Below, one piece after another: positions 10,762 to 19,782 of a stretch of 64,000 bases of DNA. Each line of letters begins with the position of its first letter. The stretch's first letter is position 1. The position numbers were made by a program, and so were the translations under genes. The DNA is from Pseudomonas sp. 8AS. Lineage in GTDB: Bacteria; Pseudomonadota; Gammaproteobacteria; Pseudomonadales; Pseudomonadaceae. Under the pieces are notes generated by a model. It was given only the letters and a program-made list of their open reading frames with translations. It was not told where the DNA came from and made no database searches. The DNA is taken from contig NZ_LR733406.1 in NCBI RefSeq assembly GCF_902506505.1, positions 496,001 through 560,000 on the forward strand. Direction: 5' to 3'.

Positions 10762-10834
10762 ATGCGGGTGGCCGTCGGGGGCGGCGCGGTGCCCGTGGGT
10801 GGTGGAAGGCTCATGGCGTTCCTGCAGTGAGGTA

Positions 10835-10852
10835 GAGCAGGTTGTGTGCCAG
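10835..10852 (-). promoter_or_regulatory. Sigma-54 (RpoN) promoter of the aat operon
   Basis: TGGCACACAACCTGCT on the minus strand has the invariant GG and GC elements exactly 10 nt apart and matches 5'-TGGCAC in full at -24. Expected transcription start is near 10825, giving a leader of about 85 nt before aatJ. This fits the sigma-54 activator AauR encoded at the end of the same cluster. Confidence 0.85.
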
Positions 10853-10937
10853 GCTTTCGACATGTCTCGTTCTTTGGCTAAGTTATTGAAAATAAACGAT
10901 TAAATAAGATTTTGCGGTGAGCCTCGACCGCCGTCGC

Positions 10938-10983
10938 GTTCGCCTGGGCGAACCGGGCGGCATGGCGCGTTCGGTTAACCGAA
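10938..10983. promoter_or_regulatory. AauR-type operator pair upstream of the aat promoter
   Basis: TTCGGTTAACCGAA (10970-10983) is a perfect match to the TTCGGNNNNCCGAA palindrome that I recall for AauR in P. putida. A second palindrome, GTTCGCCTGGGCGAAC (10938-10953), keeps the outer TTCG...CGAA. Their centres are 31 bp apart, about three helical turns, and lie roughly 100-130 bp upstream of the -12/-24 promoter, the normal distance for an enhancer site. Confidence 0.8.
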
Positions 10984-11257
10984 CGTTTGCGCGAGGCGAG
11001 GTTGGCGGACGGGGACGGGCGCTCAGACGTAGGGTGCCTTTGCCTTAACCGGCATTCCCATGAACGCCCAGGCAACTCCGAGCGCCCCATCAGGAGGCCG
11101 AGTGGAGTCATTGCGTAGGGGGGGGTGCGCTCAGCCTTCTGACGGGGAACTTGGCTCCGAGTGGCTTGGGAGTTTCCCTGGCGATAATTCTGCAAGCGCT
11201 GCCCAGCACCCCCTGACAAACGGTCACCTCAGGGGCGCGACTGCCGTAGCTTTCCGG

Positions 11258-11335
11258 TATACTGCGCCGCCTCCAGGCCCCATGCGGCCTGGCCCGCACA
11301 TAACAAGCCACGCCCGATGCGTGGCTTGTTGGTTT
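11258..11335 (+). promoter_or_regulatory. purE -10 element and attenuator-like leader hairpins
   Basis: TATACT at 11258-11263 is a good -10 hexamer; no convincing -35 is visible. Downstream are CCAGGCC/GGCCTGG (11273-11292) and a perfect 12-bp stem AACAAGCCACGC/GCGTGGCTTGTT (11302-11330, loop CCGAT) followed by GGTTTTTG. The second has the form of an intrinsic terminator, yet no gene precedes it on this strand, so it lies inside the purE leader about 40 nt before the purE ATG. Confidence 0.6.
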
Positions 11336-11373
11336 TTGTCGCGCCGACAGGCGCCCGAGTCAGAGGCAAAACG

Positions 11374-11862
11374 ATGAGCGCACTGGTTGGCGTGATCATG
11401 GGCTCCAAGTCCGATTGGAGCACCCTCAGTCACACCGCAGACATGCTGGAGAAGCTGGGCATTCCCTATGAAGTGAAGGTGGTTTCCGCCCACCGCACTC
11501 CGGACCTGCTCTTCCAGTACGCCGAACAGGCCGACAGCCGTGGCATCCAGGTGATCATCGCCGGTGCCGGTGGCGCGGCGCACCTGCCGGGCATGTGTGC
11601 GGCCAAGACCCACCTGCCGGTTCTCGGCGTGCCGGTGCAGTCGGCCGTGCTGTCGGGCGTCGACTCGCTGCTGTCGATCGTGCAGATGCCGGCCGGCATC
11701 CCGGTCGCCACCCTGGCCATCGGCAAGGCCGGGGCGATCAACGCCGCGCTGCTGGCGGCGAGCATCCTCGGTCACCAGCACCCGCAGTTCCACGAGAAGC
11801 TCAAACAGTTCCGTACCGAGCAGACCGAAGCGGTGCTGGAAAACCCGGATCCGCGTTCCTGA
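11374..11862 (+). CDS. purE: PurE, N5-carboxyaminoimidazole ribonucleotide mutase
   Basis: A 162-residue class I PurE converting N5-CAIR to CAIR in de novo purine synthesis in the cytoplasm. Conserved features are [11 protein letters not shown] (binding loop with the catalytic-site Ser-Asp), VVSAHRTP and the [11 protein letters not shown] glycine-rich loop. The ATG at 11374 follows GAGGCAAAACG; a longer frame from 11317 overlaps the leader hairpin and is rejected. purK follows 16 bp downstream, giving the usual purEK pair. Confidence 0.97.
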   Translation: MSALVGVIMGSKSDWSTLSHTADMLEKLGIPYEVKVVSAHRTPDLLFQYAEQADSRGIQVIIAGAGGAAHLPGMCAAKTHLPVLGVPVQSAVLSGVDSLLSIVQMPAGIPVATLAIGKAGAINAALLAASILGHQHPQFHEKLKQFRTEQTEAVLENPDPRS

Positions 11863-11878
11863 CAGGGGCTCAGAAGCT

Positions 11879-12961
11879 ATGAAGATCGGTGTCATTGGTG
11901 GCGGCCAGCTGGGCCGCATGCTGGCTCTGGCGGGCACTCCGCTGGGGATGAGTTTCGCCTTCCTCGACCCGGCGCCGGACGCCTGCGCCCAGGCCCTGGG
12001 CGAGCACCTGCGCGGCGACTACAACGACCACGAGCACCTGCGCCGCCTGGCCGATGATGTCGACCTGGTGACCTTCGAGTTCGAGAGCGTGCCGGCCGAG
12101 ACCGTGGCCTTCCTCTCCCAGTTCGTCCCGGTCTACCCGAGCGCCGAGGCGCTGCGCATCGCCCGCGACCGCTGGTTCGAGAAGTCGATGTTCAAGGACC
12201 TCGGCATCCCCACCCCGGACTTCGCCGATATCCAGTCCCAGGCCGACCTGGACGCCGCCGTGGCCGCCATCGGCCTGCCGGCTGTGCTGAAGACCCGCAC
12301 CCTGGGCTACGACGGCAAGGGCCAGAAGGTGCTGCGCCAGCCCGAAGACGTGGTCGGTGCCTTTGCCGAGCTGGGCAGCGTGCCGTGCATCCTCGAAGGC
12401 TTCGTGCCGTTCACCGGCGAAGTGTCGCTGGTGGCCGTGCGCGGCCGTGACGGTGAAACGCGCTTCTACCCGCTGGTGCACAACCGCCACGACGGCGGCG
12501 TGCTGGCCCTGTCCATCGCCAGCACCGAGCATCCGCTGCAGGCGCTGGCCGAGGACTATGTCGGTCGCGTGCTCAAGCAGCTGGATTACGTCGGCGTGCT
12601 GGCCTTCGAGTTCTTCGAGGTCGACGGCGGCCTGAAGGCCAACGAAATCGCCCCGCGCGTGCACAACTCCGGGCACTGGACCATCGAAGGCGCCGAGTGC
12701 AGCCAGTTCGAGAACCACCTGCGCGCCGTCACCGGCCTGCCGCTGGGCTCCACGGCCAAGGTCGGCGAAAGCGCCATGCTCAACTTCCTCGGCGAAGTGC
12801 CGGCGGTGGAGCAGGTGACGGCGATTGCCGATTGCCACCTGCACCACTACGGCAAGGCCTTCAAGGCCGGGCGCAAGGTCGGCCACGCCACCCTGCGCTG
12901 TGCCGACATGGCCACGCTGAAGGCGCGCATCGCCGAGGTCGAGGCGCTGATCAAAGCCTGA
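11879..12961 (+). CDS. purK: PurK, N5-carboxyaminoimidazole ribonucleotide synthase
   Basis: A 360-residue ATP-grasp enzyme that carboxylates AIR with bicarbonate and ATP to make N5-CAIR, the substrate of PurE. It starts MKIGVIGGGQLGRMLALAG, the typical N-terminal nucleotide-binding-like motif, followed by the ATP-grasp domain (KTRTLGYDGKGQ, EGFVPFTGEVSL) and metal-site region LKANEIAPRVHNSGHWTIEG. Length matches the family. It is co-transcribed with purE. Confidence 0.97.
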   Translation: MKIGVIGGGQLGRMLALAGTPLGMSFAFLDPAPDACAQALGEHLRGDYNDHEHLRRLADDVDLVTFEFESVPAETVAFLSQFVPVYPSAEALRIARDRWFEKSMFKDLGIPTPDFADIQSQADLDAAVAAIGLPAVLKTRTLGYDGKGQKVLRQPEDVVGAFAELGSVPCILEGFVPFTGEVSLVAVRGRDGETRFYPLVHNRHDGGVLALSIASTEHPLQALAEDYVGRVLKQLDYVGVLAFEFFEVDGGLKANEIAPRVHNSGHWTIEGAECSQFENHLRAVTGLPLGSTAKVGESAMLNFLGEVPAVEQVTAIADCHLHHYGKAFKAGRKVGHATLRCADMATLKARIAEVEALIKA

Positions 12962-13020
12962 GACCGGTGGGGCGGCGCAGCCCGCCGTCCCGCACCTGCA
13001 CCGCTGTACCGGGAGTTGTC

Positions 13021-13554
13021 ATGCGCCGAATGCTGTTTGCCCTGTTGCTGCTGCCACTGCTGGCTCACGCCGAACCGCGGGAAACCGACTGGCTGGAGCT
13101 GATGCCGCGCGAGGACCAGAAGGCTCTCGAAGCCATGCCGGAAATCAGCCACGAGACGCCGGAAGGCGCCGGTACCTTCGGCCAGCAGGGCGGTCTCAAG
13201 CAGCAGGCCAAGGACCTGCCGGCGGTGATGTATTCGAGCAGGACCGTGCCCCACCTCAACGGCAAGCTGGTACGCCTGGGCGGCTACCCGGTGCCGCTGG
13301 AGAGCGACGCCGAGGGCCGCAGCACCCTGTTTTTCCTGGTGCCCTATCCGGGCGCCTGCATCCACGTGCCGCCGCCGCCGCCGAACCAGATCATCCTGGT
13401 GCGCCCGGCCAAGGCCATTCTCCTCGAAGACATCTACGCGCCCCTGTGGGTCAGCGGCACGCTGAAGATCGAGGCGGTCAGCAACGACCTGGCCGATGCC
13501 GCCTACACCATCAGCGGCGGCGAAGTGCGCCTGGTCGAGGAAGAAGACCTGTAA
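13021..13554 (+). CDS. DUF3299 family secreted protein
   Basis: A 177-residue protein with a cleavable signal peptide (RRMLFALLLLPLLAHAEP). The mature region, with LNGKLVRLGGYPVPLE, FFLVPYPGACIHVPPPPPNQ and APLWVSGTLKIE, matches the DUF3299 family, a periplasmic family of unknown function often near membrane exporters. The GACIHVPPPPPNQ loop with its single Cys is the most conserved part. It lies 59 bp after purK and 127 bp before the MacA-like exporter; whether it belongs to either unit is unclear. Confidence 0.85.
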   Translation: MRRMLFALLLLPLLAHAEPRETDWLELMPREDQKALEAMPEISHETPEGAGTFGQQGGLKQQAKDLPAVMYSSRTVPHLNGKLVRLGGYPVPLESDAEGRSTLFFLVPYPGACIHVPPPPPNQIILVRPAKAILLEDIYAPLWVSGTLKIEAVSNDLADAAYTISGGEVRLVEEEDL

Positions 13555-13584
13555 CCCCGCGCCCCGCGCGTCGGTGCGGGGCCT

Positions 13585-13605
13585 GGTGCGCGCGGCGCAC
13601 CCTCC
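13585..13605. repeat. REP-like family 1 half element
   Basis: GGTGCGCG followed by CGGCGCACCCT is nearly the same as the right half of the copy at 27383-27431, with CCTCC in place of CCTAC. It lies just after the DUF3299 stop, next to a GCCCCGC/GCGGGGC stem. Confidence 0.55.
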
Positions 13606-13681
13606 GCCCGCGCCCATACCGGCCGATCTCTGGCACATCTGCGCCACCAGCACCTAGTCTGAATGGACTGGAGCCTGGGAG

Positions 13682-14835
13682 ATGGGCATGCGCAAACTGT
13701 TATTCGGCGTCCCGCTGCTGCTGGTGCTGGGCCTGCTGCTGTGGTGGTGGAGCCGCCCCGAGCCGCTGCCGGTGCGCCTGGTGGCGGTCGAGCGCGGCAC
13801 GGTGGAAACCCTGGTGGCCAATACCCGCGCCGGCACCCTCAAGGCCTGCCGGCGCTCGCGCCTGTCGTTCAACCTGGGCGGCCAGGTCAGCCAGCTGCTG
13901 GTCGACGAGGGCCAGCGCGTGCAGGCCGGCGAGGTGCTCCTGCGCCTGCGCCAGGATGACCGCCAGGCCCGCGTCAGCGAGGCCGAGTCGCGCCTGGCCG
14001 CGCAGCGCAATGCCCGCGAGCAGCGCTGCCAGCAGGCCCATCTGGAGCGCCGCGACCTCGAACGCCTGCGCCACCTGGCCGAGCGCAAGCTGGCCGCCGC
14101 CGACCGCCTGGACCAGGCCCAGACCCGCGCCAACCTGTCGGCCCTGGTGTGCGCGGCCAGCACCGCGCTGATCGCCGAGGCCGAATCGCAGCTGGAGCTG
14201 CAGCGCTCGCTGCTCGACCAGGCCACCCTGCGCGCGCCCTTCGCCGGCATCGTCGCGCAGATCAACGGCGAGCTGGGCGAGTACGTCACCCCGTCGCCGC
14301 CGGGCATCCCCACGCCGCCGGCGGTGGACCTGATCGATGACAGCTGCCTGTACGTCGAGGCGCCGATCGACGAGGTGGACGCCGCCCGGGTGCGCCTCGG
14401 CATGCCGGTGCGGATCAGCCTGGACGCCTTCCGCGGCCGCCATTTCGCCGGCCAGGTCAGCCGCATCGCGCCCTTCGTCCGCGACCTGGAGAAGCAGGCG
14501 CGCACCGTCGACGTGGAGGTGCGCTTCGCCGAGGTGCCGCCCGAGGTGACCCTGCTCACCGGCTACAGCGCCGATGTGGAGATCCTCCTGGAGGAGAAGC
14601 GCGAGGTGCTGCGCGTGCCCACCGAAACCCTGCTCGACGGCCAGCGCCTGTACCGCTACGACGCCGCGGCCGGGCGCCTGCGCGAAACGCGCATCCGCAC
14701 GGGGCTGAGCAACTGGCGCTGGACCGAGGTGCAGGGTGGCGTCGAGGCGGGCGCGCGGATCCTCGCCAGCCTGGACCAGGAGGGCCTGGCCGACGGCCTG
14801 GCGGTGCGCCCCGAGGAGGCGGCGGAGAGCCCGCC

Positions 14836-14839
<4 letters not shown>
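13682..14839 (+). CDS. MacA/HlyD-like periplasmic adaptor of an ABC exporter
   Basis: A 385-residue membrane fusion protein. An N-terminal anchor helix (LLFGVPLLLVLGLLLWWW) is followed by a barrel-sandwich hybrid half (GTLKACRRSRLSFNLGGQVSQLLVDEGQRVQAGEVLLRL), a coiled-coil hairpin rich in Arg/Glu (~95-170), the second lipoyl half (LRAPFAGIVAQINGELGEYV) and a beta-barrel. It would link an inner-membrane MacB-type transporter to an outer-membrane channel. Its stop overlaps the next gene (ATGA), so it heads a four-gene operon. The substrate is unknown; a lipopeptide, siderophore or macrolide would be family precedents. Confidence 0.9.
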
Positions 14840-15518
<679 letters not shown>

Positions 15519-15519
<1 letters not shown>

Positions 15520-16730
15520 TGCGCGCCGCCGATGCCCTCGGCCTGTGCCTCGGCAGCCTGCGCGGGCACCGCTCGCGCAGCCTGATGCTGCTCCTGGCGG
15601 TGGCCATCGGGGTCGGCGCGGTGAGCCTGCTCACCGGCCTCGGCGAAGGCGCGCGCAGCTATGTCCTCGGCGAGTTCGCCGTGCTCGGGCGCAACACCCT
15701 GATCATCCTGCCCGGGCGCAAGGAAACCAGCGGCGGCATGCCGCCGATCACCGGCCTGGCGCCGCGCGACCTGACCCTGCAGGACGCCGCGGCCATCGCC
15801 CGCCTGCCCGCGGTGCTGCGGGTGGCGCCGCTGCAGGCCGGGCAGGTCGAGGTCAGCGTCGGCAACCGCAACCGCGAGGCCTTCACCCTCGGCACCAGCC
15901 AGCAGTTCTTCGCCATCCGCCAGCTGCGGGTCGGCCAGGGCCAGCCGCTGCCGGCGCTGGACTTCGGCGAGGCGCGGGCGGTCTGCGTGATCGGCGCCAA
16001 GCTGCGCCGCGAGCTGTTCGGCACGCGCCCGGCGCTGGGCGAGTGGCTGCGCGCCGGCGACCGGCGTTTCCGCGTGGTCGGCATCCTCGCCGAGCGTGGC
16101 GAGTCACTGGGCATGGATTTCGGCGAGATGCTGATCATCCCGGTGGCCAGCGCGCAGATGCTGTTCGACCGCGAGGGGCTGTTCCGCGTGTTCGCCGAGC
16201 TGCGCGGGCCCGGCCTGCTGGCCAGCGGCAAGGCGCAGATCATCGCGACCATTCGCGAGCGCCACGAGGGCGAGGACGACATCACCCTGATCGGCCAGGA
16301 CGCCATGCTCGCCGCCTTCGCCGACATCCTCCGCGCGCTGACCCTGGCCCTGGCCGGGATCGCCGCCATCAGCCTGCTGGTGGCCGGCATCCTGATCATG
16401 AACGTGACCTGGATCGCGGTGAACCAGCGCACCGCCGAAATCGGCCTGCTCAAGGCCATCGGCGCCAGCGCGGCGCAGGTGCGCCTGCTGTTTCTCGGCG
16501 AGGCGGGGCTGCTGGCCGGCGCCGGCGCCCTGGCCGGGCTGGCGCTGGGCGAGGCGCTGCTGTGGCTGGGGCGCTGGATCTGGGATTTCCCCCTGCATGC
16601 GCCCTGGTGGGCGCGCCTCAGTGCGGCGCTGCTGGCGCTGGCCACGGCGCTGCTGTTCGCCTGGCTGCCGGCCAGCCGCGCGGCGGCGCTGCACCCGGTG
16701 GATGCCTTGCGTCCGCAGGCGGCGCGCTGA
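15519..16730 (+). CDS. MacB-like ABC transporter permease, first of two
   Basis: A 403-residue permease with the MacB topology: an N-terminal helix (LMLLLAVAIGVGAVSLLTGLGEGARSYV), a ~210-residue periplasmic MacB_PCD domain and three C-terminal helices with the FtsX-type pattern (NVTWIAVNQRTAEIGLLKAIGASAAQVRLLFLGEA). It starts in the TGATG junction with the ATPase gene. It is paralogous to the next gene, and the two probably form a heterodimer with one shared ATPase. Confidence 0.9.
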
Positions 16731-16755
16731 TGGCCGCGCGCCGAGTCCGCCGGCC

Positions 16756-17955
16756 ATGATGCGCCTTCGCGATGGCTTCGCCCTGACCGCCTCGGCGCTG
16801 ACCAGCCGGCCGCTGCGCAGCCTGCTGACCCTGCTCGGGGTGGCCATCGGCATCGCCGCGGTGGCGCTGCTCACCGCCATCGGCGAGGGCCTGCGCGGCT
16901 ACGTGCTGGACAACTTTTCGCAGTTCGGCACGCGGATCATCGCCATCCACCCGGGCAAGACCCAGACCGGCGGCCTGGGCGGCATCCTCAGCAGCGTGCG
17001 CCCGCTCAACCTGGGCGACGCCGCGGCCCTGGGCCGGCTGGCGCATGTCGAGGCGGTGGTGCCGATCATCCAGGGCAGCGGCGACATTCAGTACCAGCAG
17101 CGCTCGCGGCGCAGCGACATCATCGGCGGCGGCCACCAGCTGGCCGAGGCCTGGCGCTTCGAGCTGGCCCTCGGCCAGTTCCTGCCGCCGGCGCGCGACG
17201 GCCGTTCGCCGCCCTACGCGGTGCTCGGCTACACCCTGCACCGCGAGCTGTTCGGTGCGGCCAACCCGCTGGGCGAGCTGGTGCGCATCGGCGGCACGCG
17301 CTTCCGGGTGATCGGGGTGATGGCGGAGAAGGGCCAGCTGCTCGGCTTCGACCTCGACGACATCGCCTACATCCCGGTGGACTGGGCGCAGAGCCTGTTC
17401 AACCGCGAGGGGCTGATGGAGATCGACGTGGTGTTCAATGCCGGCACCGGCTCGGCGCCGCTGGCCGAGCGCATCCGCACGCTGCTGGTCGAACGGCACG
17501 GCATGGAGGACTTCAACATCACCACCCAGGACGACATGCTCGCCAGCCTGGGGCGCATCCTCTCGGTGCTGACCCTGGCGGTCGGCGCTCTCGGCGGGGT
17601 TTCCCTGCTGGTGGGGGCGGTGGGCATCCTCACCATCATGACCACCACGGTCAGCGAGCGCACCGCGGAGATCGGCCTGCTGCGCGCCATCGGCGCCAGC
17701 CCGCGGCAGGTGCTGGGGTTGTTCCTCGCCGAGGCCACCCTGCTGTCGCTGGCCGGCGGCCTGCTCGGCCTGCTGTTGCTGGCGTTGCTGCTCGGCGTGC
17801 TGCACCTGGCGGTGCCGGGCCTGCCGCTGGCCCTGCGCCCGGCGTTCCTGCTGCTGGCGCTGCTGCTGGCCGGGCTGATCGGCGTACTCGCCGGCATCGC
17901 CCCGGCGCGGGCGGCGGCGCGCCTGCACCCGGTGGAGGCGCTACGCGGCGAATAG
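16756..17955 (+). CDS. MacB-like ABC transporter permease, second of two
   Basis: A 399-residue paralogue of the previous gene with the same layout: helix LLTLLGVAIGIAAVALLTAIGEGLRGYV, a periplasmic MacB_PCD domain, then the FtsX-type region (TTTVSERTAEIGLLRAIGASPRQVLGLFLAEA) and terminal helices. Fused MacB works as a homodimer; a pair of distinct permeases with a free ATPase and an adaptor suggests an obligate heterodimer. No outer-membrane factor gene follows. Confidence 0.9.
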   Translation: MMRLRDGFALTASALTSRPLRSLLTLLGVAIGIAAVALLTAIGEGLRGYVLDNFSQFGTRIIAIHPGKTQTGGLGGILSSVRPLNLGDAAALGRLAHVEAVVPIIQGSGDIQYQQRSRRSDIIGGGHQLAEAWRFELALGQFLPPARDGRSPPYAVLGYTLHRELFGAANPLGELVRIGGTRFRVIGVMAEKGQLLGFDLDDIAYIPVDWAQSLFNREGLMEIDVVFNAGTGSAPLAERIRTLLVERHGMEDFNITTQDDMLASLGRILSVLTLAVGALGGVSLLVGAVGILTIMTTTVSERTAEIGLLRAIGASPRQVLGLFLAEATLLSLAGGLLGLLLLALLLGVLHLAVPGLPLALRPAFLLLALLLAGLIGVLAGIAPARAAARLHPVEALRGE

Positions 17956-18003
17956 GCCTCTGCTTGGCTACGGGCTTGCCGGTGCGGGGCTTAGAACGGG
18001 CTC

Positions 18004-18906
18004 TTAGAGCGCCTCGCTGCTGAGCGTCAGGCGCAGGCTGTGGGACTCGCCGGGGGCCAGGGTGACGATGTCGTCGCCGACGTTCGCCGTTTCGATACAC
18101 AGCATGCGCTGCCAGGCGTCCTCGGCGAACTGCGACAGGCGCCGGGCCTTGTCGATCCAGGGGTTCCAGACGATGGCCGAGTGCGAGCCCCAGGCATCCA
18201 GGTGGATGCGCCGCTGCCAGCCCGGATCGACGATGCTCAGGCGCGTCGGGGTGTCCAGGTAGATGCGGTCGGTTTCCCCGGCGAAGCCGAGGGCGCCGTG
18301 CTGGCGGTGCTGCTGCCAGTTGTCCAGGGTCTCGATATAGCGGCAGCCGTCCAGGCCCTGCACGCTCACCTGGCGGATGTCGCTGACGGCGAAGTAGCTG
18401 TGCAGCGCCTGGCTCAGCGCCAGCGGCTGGTCGCCCAGGTTGCGGCTGCCCAGCTTCAGGTGCAGCTGCTGGTCGAGGCGGATGCTCAGGTGCAGTTCGG
18501 CCGCATGCGGCCAGTCGGACAGGGGATGCTGGCGGCTGTCGAAGACGAAGTTCAGGCTGACCGCGCCGTCGGCCTGCTCGATGCCTTGCAGCTGCCAGTC
18601 CAGGCCGCGCACCGCGCCATGCGCCGGGCTGATCGTGCCGCCGGCGTACTGCGCCTGCACCGCCGGCGGGTTGCGCCGCAGGTCGCCGAACCAGGGCCAG
18701 CATACCGGCACGCCGCCGCGCACCGACTGGCCGCGGTGGTAGGCGGCCTGCTCGCTGAGCCAGATCAGCGGCGCCTGCGCGCCGTGCTGGTAATGCAGGA
18801 TCTGTGCGCCCTGCTGGGCCACCAGCAGTTCGGCGTCGCCGACATGCACGCGCCAGCAGGTCAGTTCATCCAGCTCGACGCGTTCGACAGAGGGGAGGGC
18901 GTTCAT
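18004..18906 (-). CDS. Aldose-1-epimerase-like protein (D-hexose-6-phosphate mutarotase, YeaD type)
   Basis: A 300-residue galactose-mutarotase-fold protein. Family motifs are GAQILHYQ, PLIWLSEQAAYHRGQSVRGGVPVCWPWFG (the RGG..CWPWFG phosphate/sugar site), AHGAVRGLDW with the catalytic-type His and the late IVWNPW. It likely interconverts hexose-6-phosphate anomers. ATG at 18906 is chosen; an in-frame GTG four codons upstream has no better ribosome binding site. Confidence 0.87.
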   Translation of the reverse strand: MNALPSVERVELDELTCWRVHVGDAELLVAQQGAQILHYQHGAQAPLIWLSEQAAYHRGQSVRGGVPVCWPWFGDLRRNPPAVQAQYAGGTISPAHGAVRGLDWQLQGIEQADGAVSLNFVFDSRQHPLSDWPHAAELHLSIRLDQQLHLKLGSRNLGDQPLALSQALHSYFAVSDIRQVSVQGLDGCRYIETLDNWQQHRQHGALGFAGETDRIYLDTPTRLSIVDPGWQRRIHLDAWGSHSAIVWNPWIDKARRLSQFAEDAWQRMLCIETANVGDDIVTLAPGESHSLRLTLSSEAL

Positions 18907-19083
18907 CTCGGTATCCACACGCTAAAAGTAGAGGTGTACCGCAGACTCCGGCGAAAGGCCAGTGCCGGGGAGCGGCGCGTGGGCGGGTGCGGCTTGTCGC
19001 CGGCGCTGGCGTGCTAGAGCGTCCGCGCGCCCCATACAGGGGCGGCGCGCACCGGCAAACGGATGGCTGGTGCCAGGGCCGGC

Positions 19084-19488
19084 TCAGCCGCGGCGCGGTG
19101 GTACCGGGCGGGTGCGGCCGCTGCCGTCGATGGCGACGAACACGAATACCGCCTCGGTGACCTTGCGCCACTCGCTGGACAGCGGGTCGTCGCTCCACAC
19201 CTCGACCAGCATCTGGATCGAGCTGCGGCCGATTTCCAGGGCCTGGGTATAGAAGGACAGCTGCGCGCCGACGGCCACCGGCACCAGGAAGGCCATGCGG
19301 TCGATGGCCACGGTGGCCACCCGGCCGCCGGCGACCTTGCTGGCCATGGCGGTGCCGGCCAGGTCCATCTGCGACACCAGCCAGCCGCCGAAAATATCGC
19401 CGAAGCCGTTGGTTTCGCGCGGCAGCGCGGTCAGCTGCAGGGCCAGATCGCCTTGCGGTATCGGATCTTCCTGTTCGAGCTCGATCAT
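19084..19488 (-). CDS. Acyl-CoA thioesterase, YciA-like hotdog protein
   Basis: A 134-residue single-hotdog thioesterase. Typical YciA/BACH features are ALPRETNGFGDIFGGWLVSQMDLAGTAMA, with the catalytic Asp in the GDIFGGW...D segment, and AIDRMAFLVPVAVGAQLSFYT. It hydrolyses acyl-CoAs in the cytoplasm. The ATG at 19488 (MIELEQEDP) agrees with family N-termini; the 18-residue upstream extension does not. It is separated from the mutarotase gene by 177 bp containing a GC-rich hairpin near 19026-19050. Confidence 0.88.
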   Translation of the reverse strand: MIELEQEDPIPQGDLALQLTALPRETNGFGDIFGGWLVSQMDLAGTAMASKVAGGRVATVAIDRMAFLVPVAVGAQLSFYTQALEIGRSSIQMLVEVWSDDPLSSEWRKVTEAVFVFVAIDGSGRTRPVPPRRG

Positions 19489-19782
19489 GGTGGGCCCCGT
19501 GCCGGTGTTCTTATGTTTGGAGTGGTATGGGAAATTCTGCAAAGGCTTGGCCGGTGCCCAGGCCTTTGCGCAATCGCCCGTGGCCCAGCGGGCCAGACGC
19601 GCAGTATATCGGGCGGCGCGTCAGACGACGACCGCCCGGTTCTGCATTTGTCGTCCGATTGTGTGGCCCGGGCGGCGCTTTCGGAGCCCCGAAGCATCGC
19701 GGCGGCGGCAGGTCCTAAGACCGCTGCAATTTGCTATCGTGCCCCGGCTGCCGCTGGCAGCCGTCCCTCGACCTCTTAGAAG

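Larger units (their letters stand above)
10740..11373. other. Intergenic region between divergent aatJ and purE
   Basis: This 634-bp gap holds, left to right: the aatJ leader with its CA motif, the sigma-54 promoter, the AauR-type operator pair, a stretch from ~11000 to 11220 in which I recognise nothing convincing, then a TATACT -10 hexamer and two hairpins in the purE leader. Open frames of 105-113 codons on both strands here lack start signals and family resemblance and are not called. Confidence 0.7.

Noticed and set aside
11213-11218. CTGACA as a -35 for the purE TATACT element
   Set aside because: The spacing is about 39 bp, far from the 16-18 bp needed.
10878-11377. Open frames of 113 and 105 codons in the aatJ-purE gap
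   Set aside because: They overlap promoter, operator and leader hairpins, lack ribosome binding sites and resemble nothing.
19026-19050. GC-rich inverted repeat between the thioesterase and mutarotase genes as another REP element
   Set aside because: It lacks the GTAG/CTAC ends and the GGGTGCGC core; it is probably just a 3' hairpin.
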